A stretch of DNA of 64,000 nucleotides, from positions 61,233,001-61,297,000 of the forward strand of contig JARDYH010000002.1 in NCBI GenBank assembly GCA_029215795.1. Direction: 5' to 3'. The translations under genes and the position numbers were made by a program. The DNA is from Anniella stebbinsi. Its lineage: Eukaryota > Chordata > Lepidosauria > Squamata > Anniellidae. Of this stretch, positions 12,241 to 24,512 are shown one piece after another. The number at the start of each line of letters is the position of its first letter. The first letter of the stretch is position 1. Below the pieces are notes generated by a model. That model was not told where the DNA came from. It made no database searches and saw nothing but the letters and a program-made list of their open reading frames with translations.

Positions 12241-12899
12241 TCAATGCTTCCCTCATAGCGCGAGGCACGCTCAGTAGCCTCGCTCTCCCCCCTCCCTCCT
12301 GCCTTAGAATGTGGGGTGGGTGGGTGAAATGGCCGCTGCCTCTAGCACAGACTTTTTGAGTAAAGAAGAAGAAGAAGAGTTTCTTTTTTCTCTTCTGGAA
12401 TATGCATTCCTTTGGCTCTGAGAGTATTTTGGGCTATCTTCATAAGGCCAGTTTGCTCTTTTTCTCCCTGGTGAAGCAGGGTGTGGTTCCTCAGGATCCA
12501 TGGTAACCTGATCTTCAGATCTTTCCTGGGAATAGGTAGCTATACATTCCTTTCTATCCATCCCTACCCCAAACACACACAGTGTGCTCCTTCCCTCTTT
12601 TCTAAGAGTTTGGTCCATGCTGCTATAAAGTTGAAAGCTTCAAACACTTCATTTAATTAGTTTGGGCTGCTGTTAAATTTTAAGTACAATGTTGAAACCT
12701 TTCAAAGTGCTTCTGAGCCTACAACGTTGGTTTCGGCCTAGTCACCCTGTTTTTTTAATAAGGTTTAGAAACAGTTGAGCTGTCGTGTATTTTGCATAGT
12801 GTACACATGCATTTTCCTTCTAATCCTTGCAGTGTACACTAGCTCCCTCCTGGATGTGTTTTTGGAGGCAGACAACCCCTTTTTTTGTTCCAGCAGGCC
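12241..12899. other. Intergenic, no gene recognised
   Basis: A 104-codon minus-strand frame (12618-12304) with many Ser/Arg residues shows no domain and no codon-level support. A short (GAA)n lies near 12365. Confidence 0.45.
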
Positions 12900-13115
12900 T
12901 TTGGCAAATAATCTGGACCTCTGTCTATATCTTTGACTTTTAAATTGTTATGTATTTTAAATGTTTTAAATGCTTTAATATTGAAAAGTATTTCATTATA
13001 TTTTTAACTTTTGTATATTCCTATTTATAGGTTTTAGCTGTATATGTTTTCATTTTGTAAGGCTGCCCTGAGGCCCAGCATTGGGCAAAAGGCAGGATAC
13101 TACTACTACTACTAA
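12900..13115 (+). mobile_element. LINE/SINE 3' tail with (TAC)n
   Basis: AT-rich stretch followed by AAGGCTGCCCTGAGGCCCAG and GGCAAAAGGCAGGATAC, then (TAC)n. The same tail structure recurs at 32395-32510. Confidence 0.55.
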
Positions 13116-13534
13116 TAGTAATGTTTCAGATTTCACTTCTGCATCTGATGTTCTTTTGCATTTACTTTTCTTTATAAACCAGTCATATCTTAAGACTTCT
13201 TGTATGGCATGTTTTCATTGGTCTAACAAGTTAAAAGGGGTATTCACTGTTTTCATGCTTATGTTATAAAATCTATTTTCAACAGGCCTAGTAACTTCAA
13301 CAGTAACAGAGTTGGGGAAAATCCTCAATCTCTTTGCTATCAGAAGCACTGAGTAAGGGACCCCTGGAGATAATTTAGACTGACCCCAACCACAAAACAC
13401 TATTCCCCCTTCTGAAGAGATCTGGACCGCAGACTACGAAAGACAAACAAAGTAGCAGGCCATAATAACAGTTCTCATGTGGCCATTTGCTTTATGAGGC
13501 AGGTGCTCTGCAGGCTACCAAATGGAGGGACTAA

Positions 13535-13888
13535 GGGTGCCTCCACACAAGACGTTTAAAGCTCTTTGAAGGCTCATTAAAAAATTTACCTCCACACCAG
13601 CGGAGCGCAAAACGGGCGTACAGGCGCGTTATCTCCCCGATAATGCGCATTTTCGAATGCGCGTTAAATTGCGACTTTTATTTTGCTCCGGCCGTTAAAG
13701 TGCATTTTCGCAGTGTGAACAAGCGATTATGCGCATTAACTTCTTGTAAAGCGCTTTTTGGACATATATTAATGTGCTTCGCCGCCTCTCGCCGCCTCCC
13801 GTGCAGAGGGATTAGGAGTAAATGCGCGTCAGCGATAATGCGCATAATCGCCGAACCGGGCGCAAAAGCGCATCCTTGTGGAGGGGGC
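13535..13888. mobile_element. CpG-rich inverted-repeat MITE flanked by CTAA
   Basis: The 354-base element has terminal inverted repeats GGGTGCCTCCACACAAG and CTTGTGGAGGGGGC and identical CTAA flanks. The interior is rich in GCGC and TAATGCGCAT motifs. The tetranucleotide flank resembles the TTAA target of piggyBac elements, but the class is inferred. Confidence 0.55.
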
Positions 13889-14211
13889 CTAACAGGCCAT
13901 AACGTTGCCTGTCTGGGTCTGCCAGAAATCCAGCCTCAACACTCCTGGAAGGTCCATGTTCTATAGCACCTGCTGTCAGATGAGAGAATCCCACCCTCCA
14001 CCCCTGTGTTTAATTTACTGGCTTCCCCTGGCTGGACCTTGCAGGAAACTATAGGGACAGACAGAGCAGGCATTCATAGCACACATAGAATGCTGAGACT
14101 GGCAAATATAAAAGGAAGTGTGTTGCTTTTCAAGAACCAAGGAAATTCAATGGGTCTTACTTTTGAGTAAATATCTAGGGATGGAAATGCAGCCTTTGCA
14201 AGAACTGAGTA

Positions 14212-14539
14212 GGGTGACCATATTTGGTAGGCTGACCATATAAAATCCAGCTCAGGGCTCATGTAACTTTAACAGTTGTAGAGAAAAGGGAATTTCAGCC
14301 AGTGTCATTTGTATGCAATTAGTTCCTGGTGAAATTCCCTCTTCATCACAACAGTTAAAGTTGCAGGCACTATACTAGAGTGACCATTTACAAAAGAAGG
14401 CAGGGCCCCTGCAACTTTAACTGTTGTGATGAAGAGGGGATTTCACCAGGAACTAATTGCATACAAATGACACTGGCTGAAATTCCCTTTTCTCTGTTAA
14501 AGTTACATGAGCCCTGACCTGGATTTTATCTGGTCACCC
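14212..14539. mobile_element. Palindromic MITE flanked by TA
   Basis: A 328-base palindrome with GGGTGACCATA at one end and TGGTCACCC at the other, flanked by TA on both sides. The TA target suggests a Tc1/mariner-type MITE. The arms share GGGAATTTCAGCC and ACTTTAACTGTTGTGATGAA. Confidence 0.65.
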
Positions 14540-14929
14540 TAATATTTGGGAAACCAAAAAAGAGGACACCTAGTGGGTGGCAGGAAAATGTCTTTCTGGG
14601 GCCACCTTAAAGTCCCCAATTGGAGCAGAGGAGGGGAAAGTATGTCATTCTCACCCCCACTCCACTGCTCCAATCAGGCCCTTGTCTATAATGTCTGGGA
14701 ATGATATGTTTTTTTCCCTTTTAAGGCCTTGATTGGAGCAGTGGGAGAGAATGACACATCTCCAGAAAGCATGTCATTCCCCCCTGCCATGCTAATGGTG
14801 GCCTTAAAAGGGAAAGTGTGTAATTCCAGGTCATTATAGACTATTGCATAAAATCCCCCCTGACACTGAGGATAGAACAAAAACCAGGAGAAATCTGGGG
14901 AAATCCTGACAGTTTTTTTTAAATTATTT

Positions 14930-15155
14930 ATTATTGCATTTATATCCCACCTTTTTTCAGCCAAGAAACCCAAGGCGGCATACATAATCCTCCTCCTCTG
15001 CATTTTATCCTCACAACAACAACCCTGTGAGGTGGGTTGAGCTGAGAGTCTGCAACTGGCCCAAAGTCACCCAATGGGTTTCCATGGCTAAGTGGGGAGT
15101 AGAACCCAGATCTCCCAGCTCCCAGTCCAACACTTTAGCCACTACACTAGAATTG
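14930..15155 (-). mobile_element. MIR-like CORE-SINE
   Basis: On the minus strand: tRNA-type head TAGTGGCTAAAGTGTTGGAC, B-box-like GGGTTCTACTCC, core TTGGGTGACTTTGGGCCAGT, then CTCACAGGGTTGTTG and a tail ending GGTGGGATATAAATGCAATA. This order is characteristic of MIR-type SINEs in amniotes. Confidence 0.75.
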
Positions 15156-15880
15156 AGCCATGCCAGTTGGAAGCTGATCGGTTGGTGCCTTAATTTTTAG
15201 GATATTTTTTTAAAAAGTTTGACGTCAATTTTTTTTCTAAAATTTAAGGCATGAACCAATCTGCTTTCAACTTGGCATAGCTAAAGCCTTACTTAAGAGG
15301 TACCAATGTGCCAAGGTTCATCTCTTCATCTTTAATTTCTTTCTTTTTTTTAATGTACTGCTCAAGGCCCTAGACCCCAAAGAGGAGTATTGGGTTTGAA
15401 GTTTTTAAAAATCCTAAAACTCAAGGCATAAGGTTGGATCTGCTTCCAACTTGGCATGGCTCAATCCCTACTTAAGAGCTACCATGCTGTCAAGTTTCAT
15501 CCCTATCTTTAAAAATGATGGAATTGTAAGCATTTTAGTTAATTTAAAAAAAATAATTGAAGTTTTAAAAATTTCTAAAAATCAAGGGATGAACAGATCT
15601 GCTTCCAACTTGGCATGGCTAAATCCCTACTTCAGAGCTACCATGGTGCCAAGTTTCATCTCTCTATCTTTAATTTCATTTTTTAAACTTGTACTGCTCA
15701 AGGTCCTGGACCCCAAAGAGATTTCTGTTTGAACTTTAAAAAATTTCTAAATATCAAGGCATGAACGGATCTGCTTCATACTTGGCATAGCTATATCTTT
15801 ACTTAAGAGCTACCATGATGCTGGGTTTCATCTCTTTATCTTTAAAAATGAGGGAGATGCAATCATTTTGGTTGATTTAT
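15130..15880. repeat. Tandem module array with one inverted unit
   Basis: CTGCTTCCAACTTGGCAT-like motifs start at 15261, 15440, 15599 and 15771 (spacing 179, 159 and 172). An inverted copy lies at about 15140-15195, giving a foldback layout. Each unit ends in CCAAGTTTCATC..CTATCTTTAA, the same core as in the GGATC-family modules. Frames crossing it are not coding. Confidence 0.65.
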
Positions 15881-16010
15881 TAATGTTAAAAGTGAGTTCA
15901 ACACATAACACTAGCTTTGATTTTATATTGGATGTCAAGATGGTATAACATCCTGGCTGATGCTGGCTTGCTTGTGAACTGTATAATATCCAGTCATCCA
16001 TTACACAATG

Positions 16011-18356
16011 TTCATTCAACAAAAAACCTACGGTTTACAAAAACAATGTTAAGGCTCTACAGATTCCAACCAAGCACCAAAAAGCAGGGAAATTGGGAGT
16101 TAAGGCTCACAAGCCTTAACGCCACATCCTCCCTAAGGAGGCAGAAAATGCAAGTGAAATTCTCATTCTCCCAAAGCAGATAAACCATGAGGGCAGGGTG
16201 GAGAATATGACATGCAGAGGTGACTGTGGAGTTGTGGAAAACTGATCATGAACAACTTAGGGCCACCTACTTCTCTTTTTTTTGTTTAGAGCAGCCCTTC
16301 CCCAACCTGGTGCTCTCCAAAGGTGTTGGACTACAACTCCCATCATTGCAAGTCAGTATGTCCCATGGTCAGGAATGCTAGGACTTGTCATCTCAAACAC
16401 CTGGAGGGCAGCAGGATGGGGAATGCTGTGTCAATACTTTTCTCTCACACACATCTCGCATATAGCAGCACTCTTGATAACAAAAGGGACACTATTCATT
16501 ACAGATCTAGAACCAGAGCATGTGCCAGGCACTTCCAACTTTTGGTCAATATCCTGCCTTTCAAAGAACCAATGTTTTTTTCTCAAAATGTATTTATAAA
16601 AAATATACTGTTCACTCCCCACAATCCCTGCACAATACATCATCTCATCAAAGCAACAGCGGAGCAGAAGAGGTTTAGTTTGGCTGTCTTGAGCACCTTT
16701 CAGATGAGATTAGTTTAAAATCCTATACCTCTTGGGAGTAAGCTCTAATGAATTCAGTGGCACTGGCTTCTGAGAAGACATGTATAGGAGTCAACCTTCT
16801 CCAGCCTGGTGCTCTCCAGATGTTTTGCACTGTAACTCCCATGTTATATGTTATGGGGAAGACAAAAATCAATTCATACTTGATTTTAAAATAATACTTA
16901 TGCATGAAAGTATTAGGTGGTAGCTCTGCCTTTGATCTCACACTGCTGAACAAGTAAGAGAAATCCTTTATCTGATATTCAAGAAACAGACATCCTATGC
17001 CATGTGTTGAAAACTAATGTTGATGTCTGAAGGGCTATCTGGATTAGGTATTCAAGATTCATTCATTGTTGTTTCATTTGGTTTTGACAGTTTATTTAAA
17101 GTGATGCAGCTCTTTTGTAGTTCCTTGATTGATCGCATATCTTAATGCTGGAAAACATCATACTTTAGTACAGATGTGGGCAGAAAATAGATCTATCCTG
17201 ATTATTTGGACATCAACTCGCGGCATTCCTGATAACTGCCCATGCTGATAGGGGCTTTTACAAGTTGAATTGCAAAACATCTGGAGATCTACATTCTGCT
17301 TTCCCTTGTTCTTAAACAACATTCCCCAACCTGGTGCCTGTCAGATGTGTTGGGTTGCAACTCTCAACATAAGGAGATGCTCTAAGAAATGAGAAGTAGC
17401 TGGTCCTAAGTTGTTCATCATCATTTCCCACAACCTCACAGTCACCTCTGCATATCAAATTGCATATCTAGATTTTTGAGATGACAAGTATGAATTGATT
17501 TTTGTCTTCCCCATAACATATAACATGGGAGTTACAGTGCAACACATCTGGAGAGCACCAGGCTGGAGAAGGTTGACTCCTATACATGTCTTCTCAGAAG
17601 CCAGTGCCACTGAATTCACTAGGGCTTACTCCCAAGAGGTATAGGATTTTAAACTAATCTCATCTGAAAGGTGCTCAAGACAGCCAAACTAAACCTCTTC
17701 TGCTCCGCTGTTGCTTTGATGAGATGATGTATTGTGCAGGGATTGTGGGGAGTGAACAGTATATTTTTTATAAATACATTTTGAGAAAAAAACATTGGTT
17801 CTTTGAAAGGCAGGATATTGACCAAAAGTTGGAAGTGCCTGGCACATGCTCTGGTTCTAGATCTGTAATGAATAATGTCCCTTTTGTTATCAAGAGTGCT
17901 GCTATATGCGAGATGTGTGTGAGAGAAAAGTATTGACACAGCATTCCCCATCCTGCTGCCCTCCAGGTGTTTGAAATGACAAGTCCTAGCATTCCTGACC
18001 ATGGGACATGCTGACTTGCAATGATGGGAGTTGTAGTCCAACACCTTTGGAGGGCACCAGGTTGGGGAAGGGCTGCTCTAAACAAAAAAAAGAGAAGTAG
18101 GTGGCCCTAAGTTGTTCATGATCAGTTTTCCCAACCCCACAGTCACCTCTGCATATCATATTCTCCATCCTGTCCTCATGGTTTATCTGCTTTGGGAGAA
18201 TGAGAATTTCACTTGCACTTTCTGCCTCCTTAGGGAGGATGTGGCGTTAAGGCTTGTGAGCCTTAACTCCCAATTTCCCTGCTTTTTGGTGCTTGGTTGG
18301 AAACTGTAGAGCCTTAACATTGTTTTTGTAAACCGTAGGTTTTTTGTTTAATGAAT
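16011..18356. repeat. Large near-identical inverted repeat, arms 16011-16884 and 17483-18356
   Basis: Position x pairs with 34367 minus x. Mirror frames of 131 codons at 16323-16718 and 17649-18044 differ at only three residues. The 598-base spacer contains a third, direct partial copy (17388-17465) of part of the arm. Each arm carries a full hAT MITE (16288-16437 and 17930-18079) and a second half copy. No terminal target duplication was found. Confidence 0.85.
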
Positions 18357-18866
18357 ATAAGATGCAACTAGTTGCTTGGGGATGTAGCAACTTCCTACTG
18401 ATTCTTCTCACTCCCATTTTGTGTGCTGTGTGGTGGACAGGATGCAATATACTGCCTCACCCGACAAGACTTAAGCAAGCCATAATTTTCATAGGTGTCT
18501 GGTTTCTAGAGGTATTTAGAACAGTATCCTGACCTGTTTGCTTCTGGTCCTCTGCTTGCACAATGGGGGAGAATGGGAGCTTCCCCCCACCCCATGCAAA
18601 TTGCTGGTGTGTGTTCCCCAACCTGAGTTGGTGTCACAGCAGGAAGCAAAGGATTAAAGTCCCTCCAAATCCTCCCTCCCACACCAGTGTCCTGATCCAA
18701 ATCAGCTGCTTCACAGTGGTTATTTCTTAAAGAGAAATTGTGCACTCAAAGGAAAACCGTGTGATTGATGGAATGTGTAGTTTGGCCCTGAAGAGAGTCA
18801 GCTCTCGCTGGGACAGAACAAATGCCTGAAATGTTCAGCATGTGGACAGTTTTGACCTTGCTGGGC

Positions 18867-18979
18867 AGGATCTACACTACTGTTTTATAGCGGCATTGAA
18901 GTGCACTGACAACTGTTGGGGCCCATGACACATTCCATATACCACTTTCATACTGTTATATCCTGCTTGGTATAGATCT
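18867..18979. mobile_element. Short MITE (GGATCTACACTACTG ends)
   Basis: About 113 bases with AGGATCTACAC at the left and the diverged inverse GGTATAGATCT at the right. The interior holds CAACTGTTGGGGCCCATGAC. Confidence 0.45.
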
Positions 18980-19137
18980 GACCTTGCTTTCATCACTGGG
19001 GCATAGCACCATCCAACAACAGATTCCAGTTACCAAAGAAGACAGGACCTACTCCCATTCTCATTCAAAATGGAGTGCTTACTTTCCACAGTTCAGAACA
19101 ATCTGTACAATGATATGGGATTTCATATCCCCTTAGT

Positions 19138-19170
19138 ATGTGTGTGTGTGTGGTGGGGGGGGGGGGGGGT
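19138..19170 (+). repeat. (TG)n followed by poly-G
   Basis: A TG run passes directly into a run of G. Other G or C homopolymer runs lie near 11878, 33480, 35985 and 63970. Confidence 0.85.
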
Positions 19171-19576
19171 AAATGCCAAAATATTTCCAGATCTGAAAAA
19201 CCTCTCAATAAATTCAGAATCCTTCTTAATTGCATTCCATGTTAATATTGTGCCACAGGGGAACAGAGCACTTTGATCAAGCAAAATGAATCCTGGCTGA
19301 AGGCCAGTATTTGGATTTTGTGAAATATTATCTGTTTTCCTCAGCGACTGACTGCCGCTGATTCAGATCAATTAATCTCTATTGGCTAAATTGCTATGCA
19401 GAAGGAGTACCTAGCATGCTCATTTTTGCTTAAACAGACTAAATTAAATGTTCACTCAATTCTAAACCCATTTGATTCCATGGGATCTACTTCCTAATAA
19501 ATAAGTTTCAAGTTACAGCTTCAGGCTGTGGTTACAGATATAACTACACCTCAACTTGTATCTATTTAACTTGAAT

Positions 19577-19790
19577 TTGGGCCTGTTCAGACAACACGCT
19601 AGGCCATGATTAGGCTGCTAACCCTTTTGCAGCAAATGGTTAGTGAGCATGTCTAAACCGTGGTTATGTAGCCACCATGTTAGGAATGGTTCACATGACA
19701 CACTGAGTCATAGTTCATACCACATGTTAAAGGCATAATGTTTAGCTCAAAGTGCTTAACCACTGTGGCTTAGTGTGTCATCTGCCATGG
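19577..19790. mobile_element. Palindromic MITE (TTCAGACAACACGCTA type)
   Basis: It begins CCTGTTCAGACAACACGCTA and contains inverted copies of TTAGGCTGCTAACC and GGTTAACCACTGTGGCTTAG-type sequence. The right end is eroded at TTAGTGTGTCATCTG. It resembles a dispersed repeat I know from lizard genomes. Confidence 0.5.
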
Positions 19791-20507
19791 CTTTCCAATG
19801 AATTCTGGGCATTATAGTTGAGTGAATATGCTGAGGATCAAAGTACACATTACATTACTTATGTAGTGTGTAGCTGAGCCCTAATTTGGATTGGGACCAC
19901 ATGCACCTTGAGCAGAGGATTAAACCTTTTCCCCTCAAGCCATGTGCTTCTCAAAATCCCCACTACCACCACATGGGGATTTTTAAAAGCCTTTATTGGC
20001 ATCAGTGGAAACTTTTTTTTATTTTCTAAATGCCTTCTCGAAATTTTGAGAAGCAAATGTCTTGGAAAGGAAAGTTTAATCCTCCCGTCATAGTCTATGG
20101 TAGTTGTAATCTGAATCAGAGCTGTGCACAATTACTCTAGTGTAAAAAGAAAGATAAGGCTCAACTATACGTGTAATTAACATAATGTGTAGTTTGATCC
20201 TCAGAATTCTCTGTTGAAAGTTCCACCACTTTCTCAGAATTTCAGCTCCCAGTGCTCTATTGCACCATGGGGTGGGACAGCCTACTTCCTCCTATCAAGT
20301 CTTTCTTTGATAACTCTCCTAAAGTCAGTAGGGCTTTTTAGCAACAAGATTGGGTTAATGACCAACATCAGGAGGAACACATGATAACATTGACATTGGA
20401 TGTGCTTTGTGTTAGACACACACAAAAAAAATGGTGTCAGGGTCTTGTTCTATGTGTGTGTTACCAGAACTGCTCCCCGTGTCTGCATTCAAACGTGTAC
20501 ATAAAAC

Positions 20508-21382
20508 TAGGGGTGTGCATTGGATCGGGTCCGATCCACGATCCGGAGCTGATCCGACCAAAATCGGATAAAATTATCTGATTCCAATCCCGGCTTCTGG
20601 ATCGTCCGATCTGATCCGAACCGGTCCGAAAGGACCCAATCCAGTTCGGATAAGATCAGAGGATCGGACCACCTCCTCCCCCTCATGCTCCTTACCTGCC
20701 GGGGCTGTCCACTGCCGTCCGCTGCCCCTTCTACTGAGAAACAGGCTTCGTGGCCTGTCTCTCAGTAGCGCGCCGGGTGATGACGTCACCCGCCATGTTA
20801 CTGAGAGGCTGGCCGCGAAGCCTGTTTCTCAGTAGAAGGGGGCAGCGGACGGAAGCGGGTGCCCTGGCAGGTAAGGAGTACGAGGGGGGAGGAAGATGAG
20901 GGCCCCACTTACCTGCTGGGGCGCCTGCTTCTGTCCGCTGCTGCAATCTACTGAGAAACAGGCTTCACGGCCTAGTTCTCAGTAGAGCGCCGGGTGATGA
21001 CCACCTGGTGCACTACTGAGAACTAGGCCGCGAAACCTGTTTCTCAGTAGATCGCAGTAGCAGATGGAAACGGACGGCCCCGGTAGGTAAGGAGCGTGAG
21101 TGGGGGGGAGGGACAGGGAGGGGGGAGTTAGGCCTCCACTCACCCACCCACCGCCATGTTTTCCACATAGACTTGCATTGGGGGAAAGCTTTCTTTCCCC
21201 CAATGCAAGCCTATGGCGAAAACACCAAAAATGGCGGCCGGATGTCCGATTTTCAGATCGGGATCGGGTCCAATCCAATCTGATCCGAGGGACCTCTGAT
21301 TTTGTCCAAACCAATACAGGACAACATCGGAGGTCCCAATCCGGGTCCCGATCTGATCCGGGGGGGTCCGTGCACATCCCTA
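20508..21382. mobile_element. hAT-like GGATC-family element (member B)
   Basis: The 875-base element begins TAGGGGTGTGCAT and ends GTGCACATCCCTA. It is flanked by CATAAAAC (20500-20507) and CATTAAAC (21383-21390), a 7/8 match to an 8-base target duplication. GATCC/GGATC-rich ends enclose a GC-rich centre with two internal palindromes, near 20783 and 20995, and a short hairpin near 21170-21220. No transposase is visible. Confidence 0.8.
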
Positions 21383-22192
21383 CATTAAACTGCATGTATA
21401 AACTTGTACCCAAACCACAAAACATTGGGATCTTTTGCAGAGGTGTGATAAGTACATGGTAGATTATACACTGTGCTAGATTAATGCCGGGGTATTCGCA
21501 TACCAGCAAAGATTCAGTTCTAAAGTTTACAAGAATTTTTTAACCCCAAATGATTACAGAAAGGGCTTTTTTAAATGAGGCTCTTAATCCAGTAGATCTA
21601 CTTTTGGTTTCATTGCAGAATTGAGAACCAAGCACTATACGAGGAGTGTTTATTTCCTGCTCTTTGCTACATAACCTCTAGGTGGCACTGTTTTTTAGTG
21701 AAATGGCACAAATACACACGAGGAAATTGTGCTTTCTTTCCCATCAAAAATAATAACCTATTTTCCCAGCTCTAAAAAAAAAAACTTTCAGAAAGTGCTG
21801 TTTACAAACAGAAGCAAAACTGGAGGGTCATTACATCACCTAAAGAAACCATAAACAACTGTGAGTAGGGAATGACAAGCACATAACAAAAGCCTTGTGT
21901 AGAAAAGATAAAAGAAAATGAGTAGTTAGCACAGCATCCCTGACAATGGATTAGCAGACTACTCCTAATAGCAGTAATAGAACAAGAAAAGAAGGACGTG
22001 GGCAGTTATGATTCACATGATAAGGAGTGGTGAGGGTGCTAGGGAAAGGGTGAGGTGGTGTTTTAGAGGCCTAAGCATAAGGGCCACTCATATTTCAGTG
22101 GCACAGAGAAGTACATGCAAGGGACAGATTCCAAAGCCATCTTGTCACATGTTATGGAAAGTGCAAGGCACAAGGAAAGGGTGTGTACACGC

Positions 22193-23096
22193 TAGGAGTG
22201 TGCACAGACCCCCCGGATTGGATCGGGACCCGGATTGGGACCTCCAATTTTGTCTCGGATGGGATTGGACAAAATCGGAGGCCCCCTGGCCGCTATTTCC
22301 CCTCCCCCCCATAGACTTGCATTGGGGGAAAGAAAGCTTTGCCCCAATGCAAGTCAATGAGGAAAAAATGGTGGCGGGTGGGTGAGGGGGGGCCTAACTC
22401 CCTCCTCCCCCCTCTGGGGCTGTCTGCTGAGGACTGCCCCGGCAGGTAAGCCCCCTCCCCCACACTCCTTACCCCCCCGGGGCCATCCGCTTCCATCCGC
22501 TGGTGCCCGCGGGCGCCAGCGGATGGAAGCGGACGGCTCCGGGGGGGTAAGCCCACTCCCCCTCCCCCTGCTTACCTTCCATGGCTGTCCACTCCCATCC
22601 GCCGCTGGCCGCTACTGCAAGCAGGCTTCGCGGCTTGCCCCTAGGTAGCACGCCAGGTGATCATCACCTGATCATCATCAGGTGATGATCACCTGGCGCG
22701 CTATCTAGGAGCAGGCCGCGAAGCCTGCTCGCAGTAGTGGCCAGCGGAGGACGGGAGCGGACAGCCAGGAAAGATAAGTGCACTGCGTGCCCCCCTCCCC
22801 CCTGCCCCCTGCTTACCTTTCCTGGCCGTCTGCTCCCATCCGCCGCCCCCTGCCCTCGTTGTCCGCTTCCATTGGCGGGTGCCTGCTGGTGCCCACCAAT
22901 GGAAGCGGCGGTGGGCGCCGGTGGGCGCCCGCCAATCCGCTGATCCATCCGATCGGGATCGGAATCTTTCCGGATCGGATCGGATTGGATCGGCCGATCC
23001 AGCGGTGAGATCACAAATCGGATAATTGTATCCGATTTCCCCTGGATCGGATTCGGATCGTGGATCCGATCCGATCCGATCCAGTGCACATCCCTA
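22193..23096. mobile_element. hAT-like GGATC-family element (member C)
   Basis: The 904-base element begins TAGGAGTGTGCAC and ends GTGCACATCCCTA. Its flanks are GTACACGC (22185-22192) and GTACACAC (23097-23104), a 7/8 duplication. A strong central palindrome at about 22615-22732 is built around GGTGATGATCACC. GATCC/GGATC arrays lie near both ends and GC-rich inverted units between. The 60-165-codon frames here are low-complexity translations, not genes. Confidence 0.8.
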
Positions 23097-24124
23097 GTAC
23101 ACACTCCACCCACGGAGAAGATCCAGCAGCCTAGTAATTTTATGAACTGGGCCAGGGACAAATAGGAGGCTACAACTGCAATGAACAGAGCTTAATTATT
23201 GTAGCTAAAATGGCCACTATTTTGCATTTCTCTTCTACATTGTCTCTGTTTTACAATATTTCTTTGAACTTTTCAATAAAAAAGTGATCACCTATTACAA
23301 AAAAATGCACCTTGCCCACGAAGTTCCCATTGCTCAACATCAGCAGAGTTCCAGTGGAACCCCTCTTTTATTGGGATGCCAATTGTTTTGTTTTGTCCCT
23401 ACCTCTGAAAAGAAGGAGACTCAATAGAGCAGAGTTCTCACGGAGTTAATGGACCAGGTTGCGATGATTTCAACACTGCACACAAAGGGAGCTAATCATG
23501 ATCAGCAGTAAGTCTCATCCCACTTCGGAGAAAGCGGCAGAGAGATTGCTTTGTATAACGATGTTCCTTTTCAATAGAACTCCGAAGGAATGAATTACAG
23601 ATCTGTGTAGAGAAGTGCTGTTCCACAGGCAACCATGGCTACCATTGTGTACTAACACAAACAAAAACCTTGTAGCAGCTGAGAATTGGTGTATCGGAGC
23701 TATTTTAGAATATGAGAATGGTCCCATTATGGGAGGAAAAACAACAAAGTCTCCCCTTTAGGTCAAAATCCTAGCAATGCCATTACAAGGGATACTGGTA
23801 AACTGGGACCAGTGTAAGCTCATTATAGACCAAAGGTGAAGCTTCTTACTTGCTTTCGCTTCAGTTCAGCATGACAATATTTGAGTGGCTTAGCCACATT
23901 TCTATTGACTTGTCAGTTCCAGCTTTACCACTATCATCCAAGCCTTCCTAGGAAAGTGTCACATGATTCAAAACAAGACTATGCCTGAACCATCCATGAC
24001 CTGCCTCCTGTGCAAAATGGCATGCTATGCAAAGCCAGGCAAGTTATTTTGGCACAGGAGGCAAAAACCTACACAAGCACCTTTACCTCTCTTTAACAGT
24101 AAAAATAAAATAATAACAAATTAA

Positions 24125-24261
24125 GGGGGGGAATCCTATGTATGTTTAGACAGAAAAAAGTCCTTCAATTCCCATCAGTCCTACACCTCCCAGCATGGCT
24201 GGCTGGGGAATGCTGGGAGTTGTAGGGCTTTTTTCTGTTTAAACATGCACAGAACTGTGCC
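24125..24261. mobile_element. Short piggyBac-like MITE (TTAA/CTAA flanks)
   Basis: A diverged second copy of the element at 3917-4026, with TTAA at 24121-24124 and CTAA at 24262-24265. The arms contain AATCCTATGTATGTTTAGACAG. Two copies with reciprocal TTAA remnants support a TTAA target. Confidence 0.55.
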
Positions 24262-24512
24262 CTAAATAACTAAGATATTCTGCCCTTTCATGACAAAATC
24301 TGCTGCTTCAGGCAGTTACCTCCCTCTGCCTAATGGAAGGAGACATTTATTTATCATAGATTTCTCTCACCCCACAACCTCCCAGAGATTCCCTTCATCT
24401 GATTCTCTCGCTCTACAAACCCAGTTACTTCCCTTGACCCAGTATCTCACATAAGTGGAAAGAGAGAATAAATTAATGCTACTCCATGGACTCTTGGAGG
24501 CTGCCTAGATGC

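Larger units (their letters stand above)
18357..20499. other. Intergenic with short MITEs
   Basis: Contains the MITEs at 18867-18979 and 19577-19790 and the TG/G run. No gene was recognised. Confidence 0.5.

Noticed and set aside
12304..12618. 104-codon minus-strand frame as a possible small gene
   Set aside because: Simple Ser/Arg composition, no recognised motif, no splice or promoter evidence, and a GAA microsatellite supplies the serine run.
16282..18085. Paired frames of 105 and 131 codons repeated on opposite strands
   Set aside because: Their duplication comes from the inverted repeat. They run through hAT MITE sequence and have no recognisable domain.
20979..23161. GC-rich frames up to 176 codons with SDPI/GSD-type repeats
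   Set aside because: Low-complexity translations of GGATC arrays and hairpins inside transposable elements.
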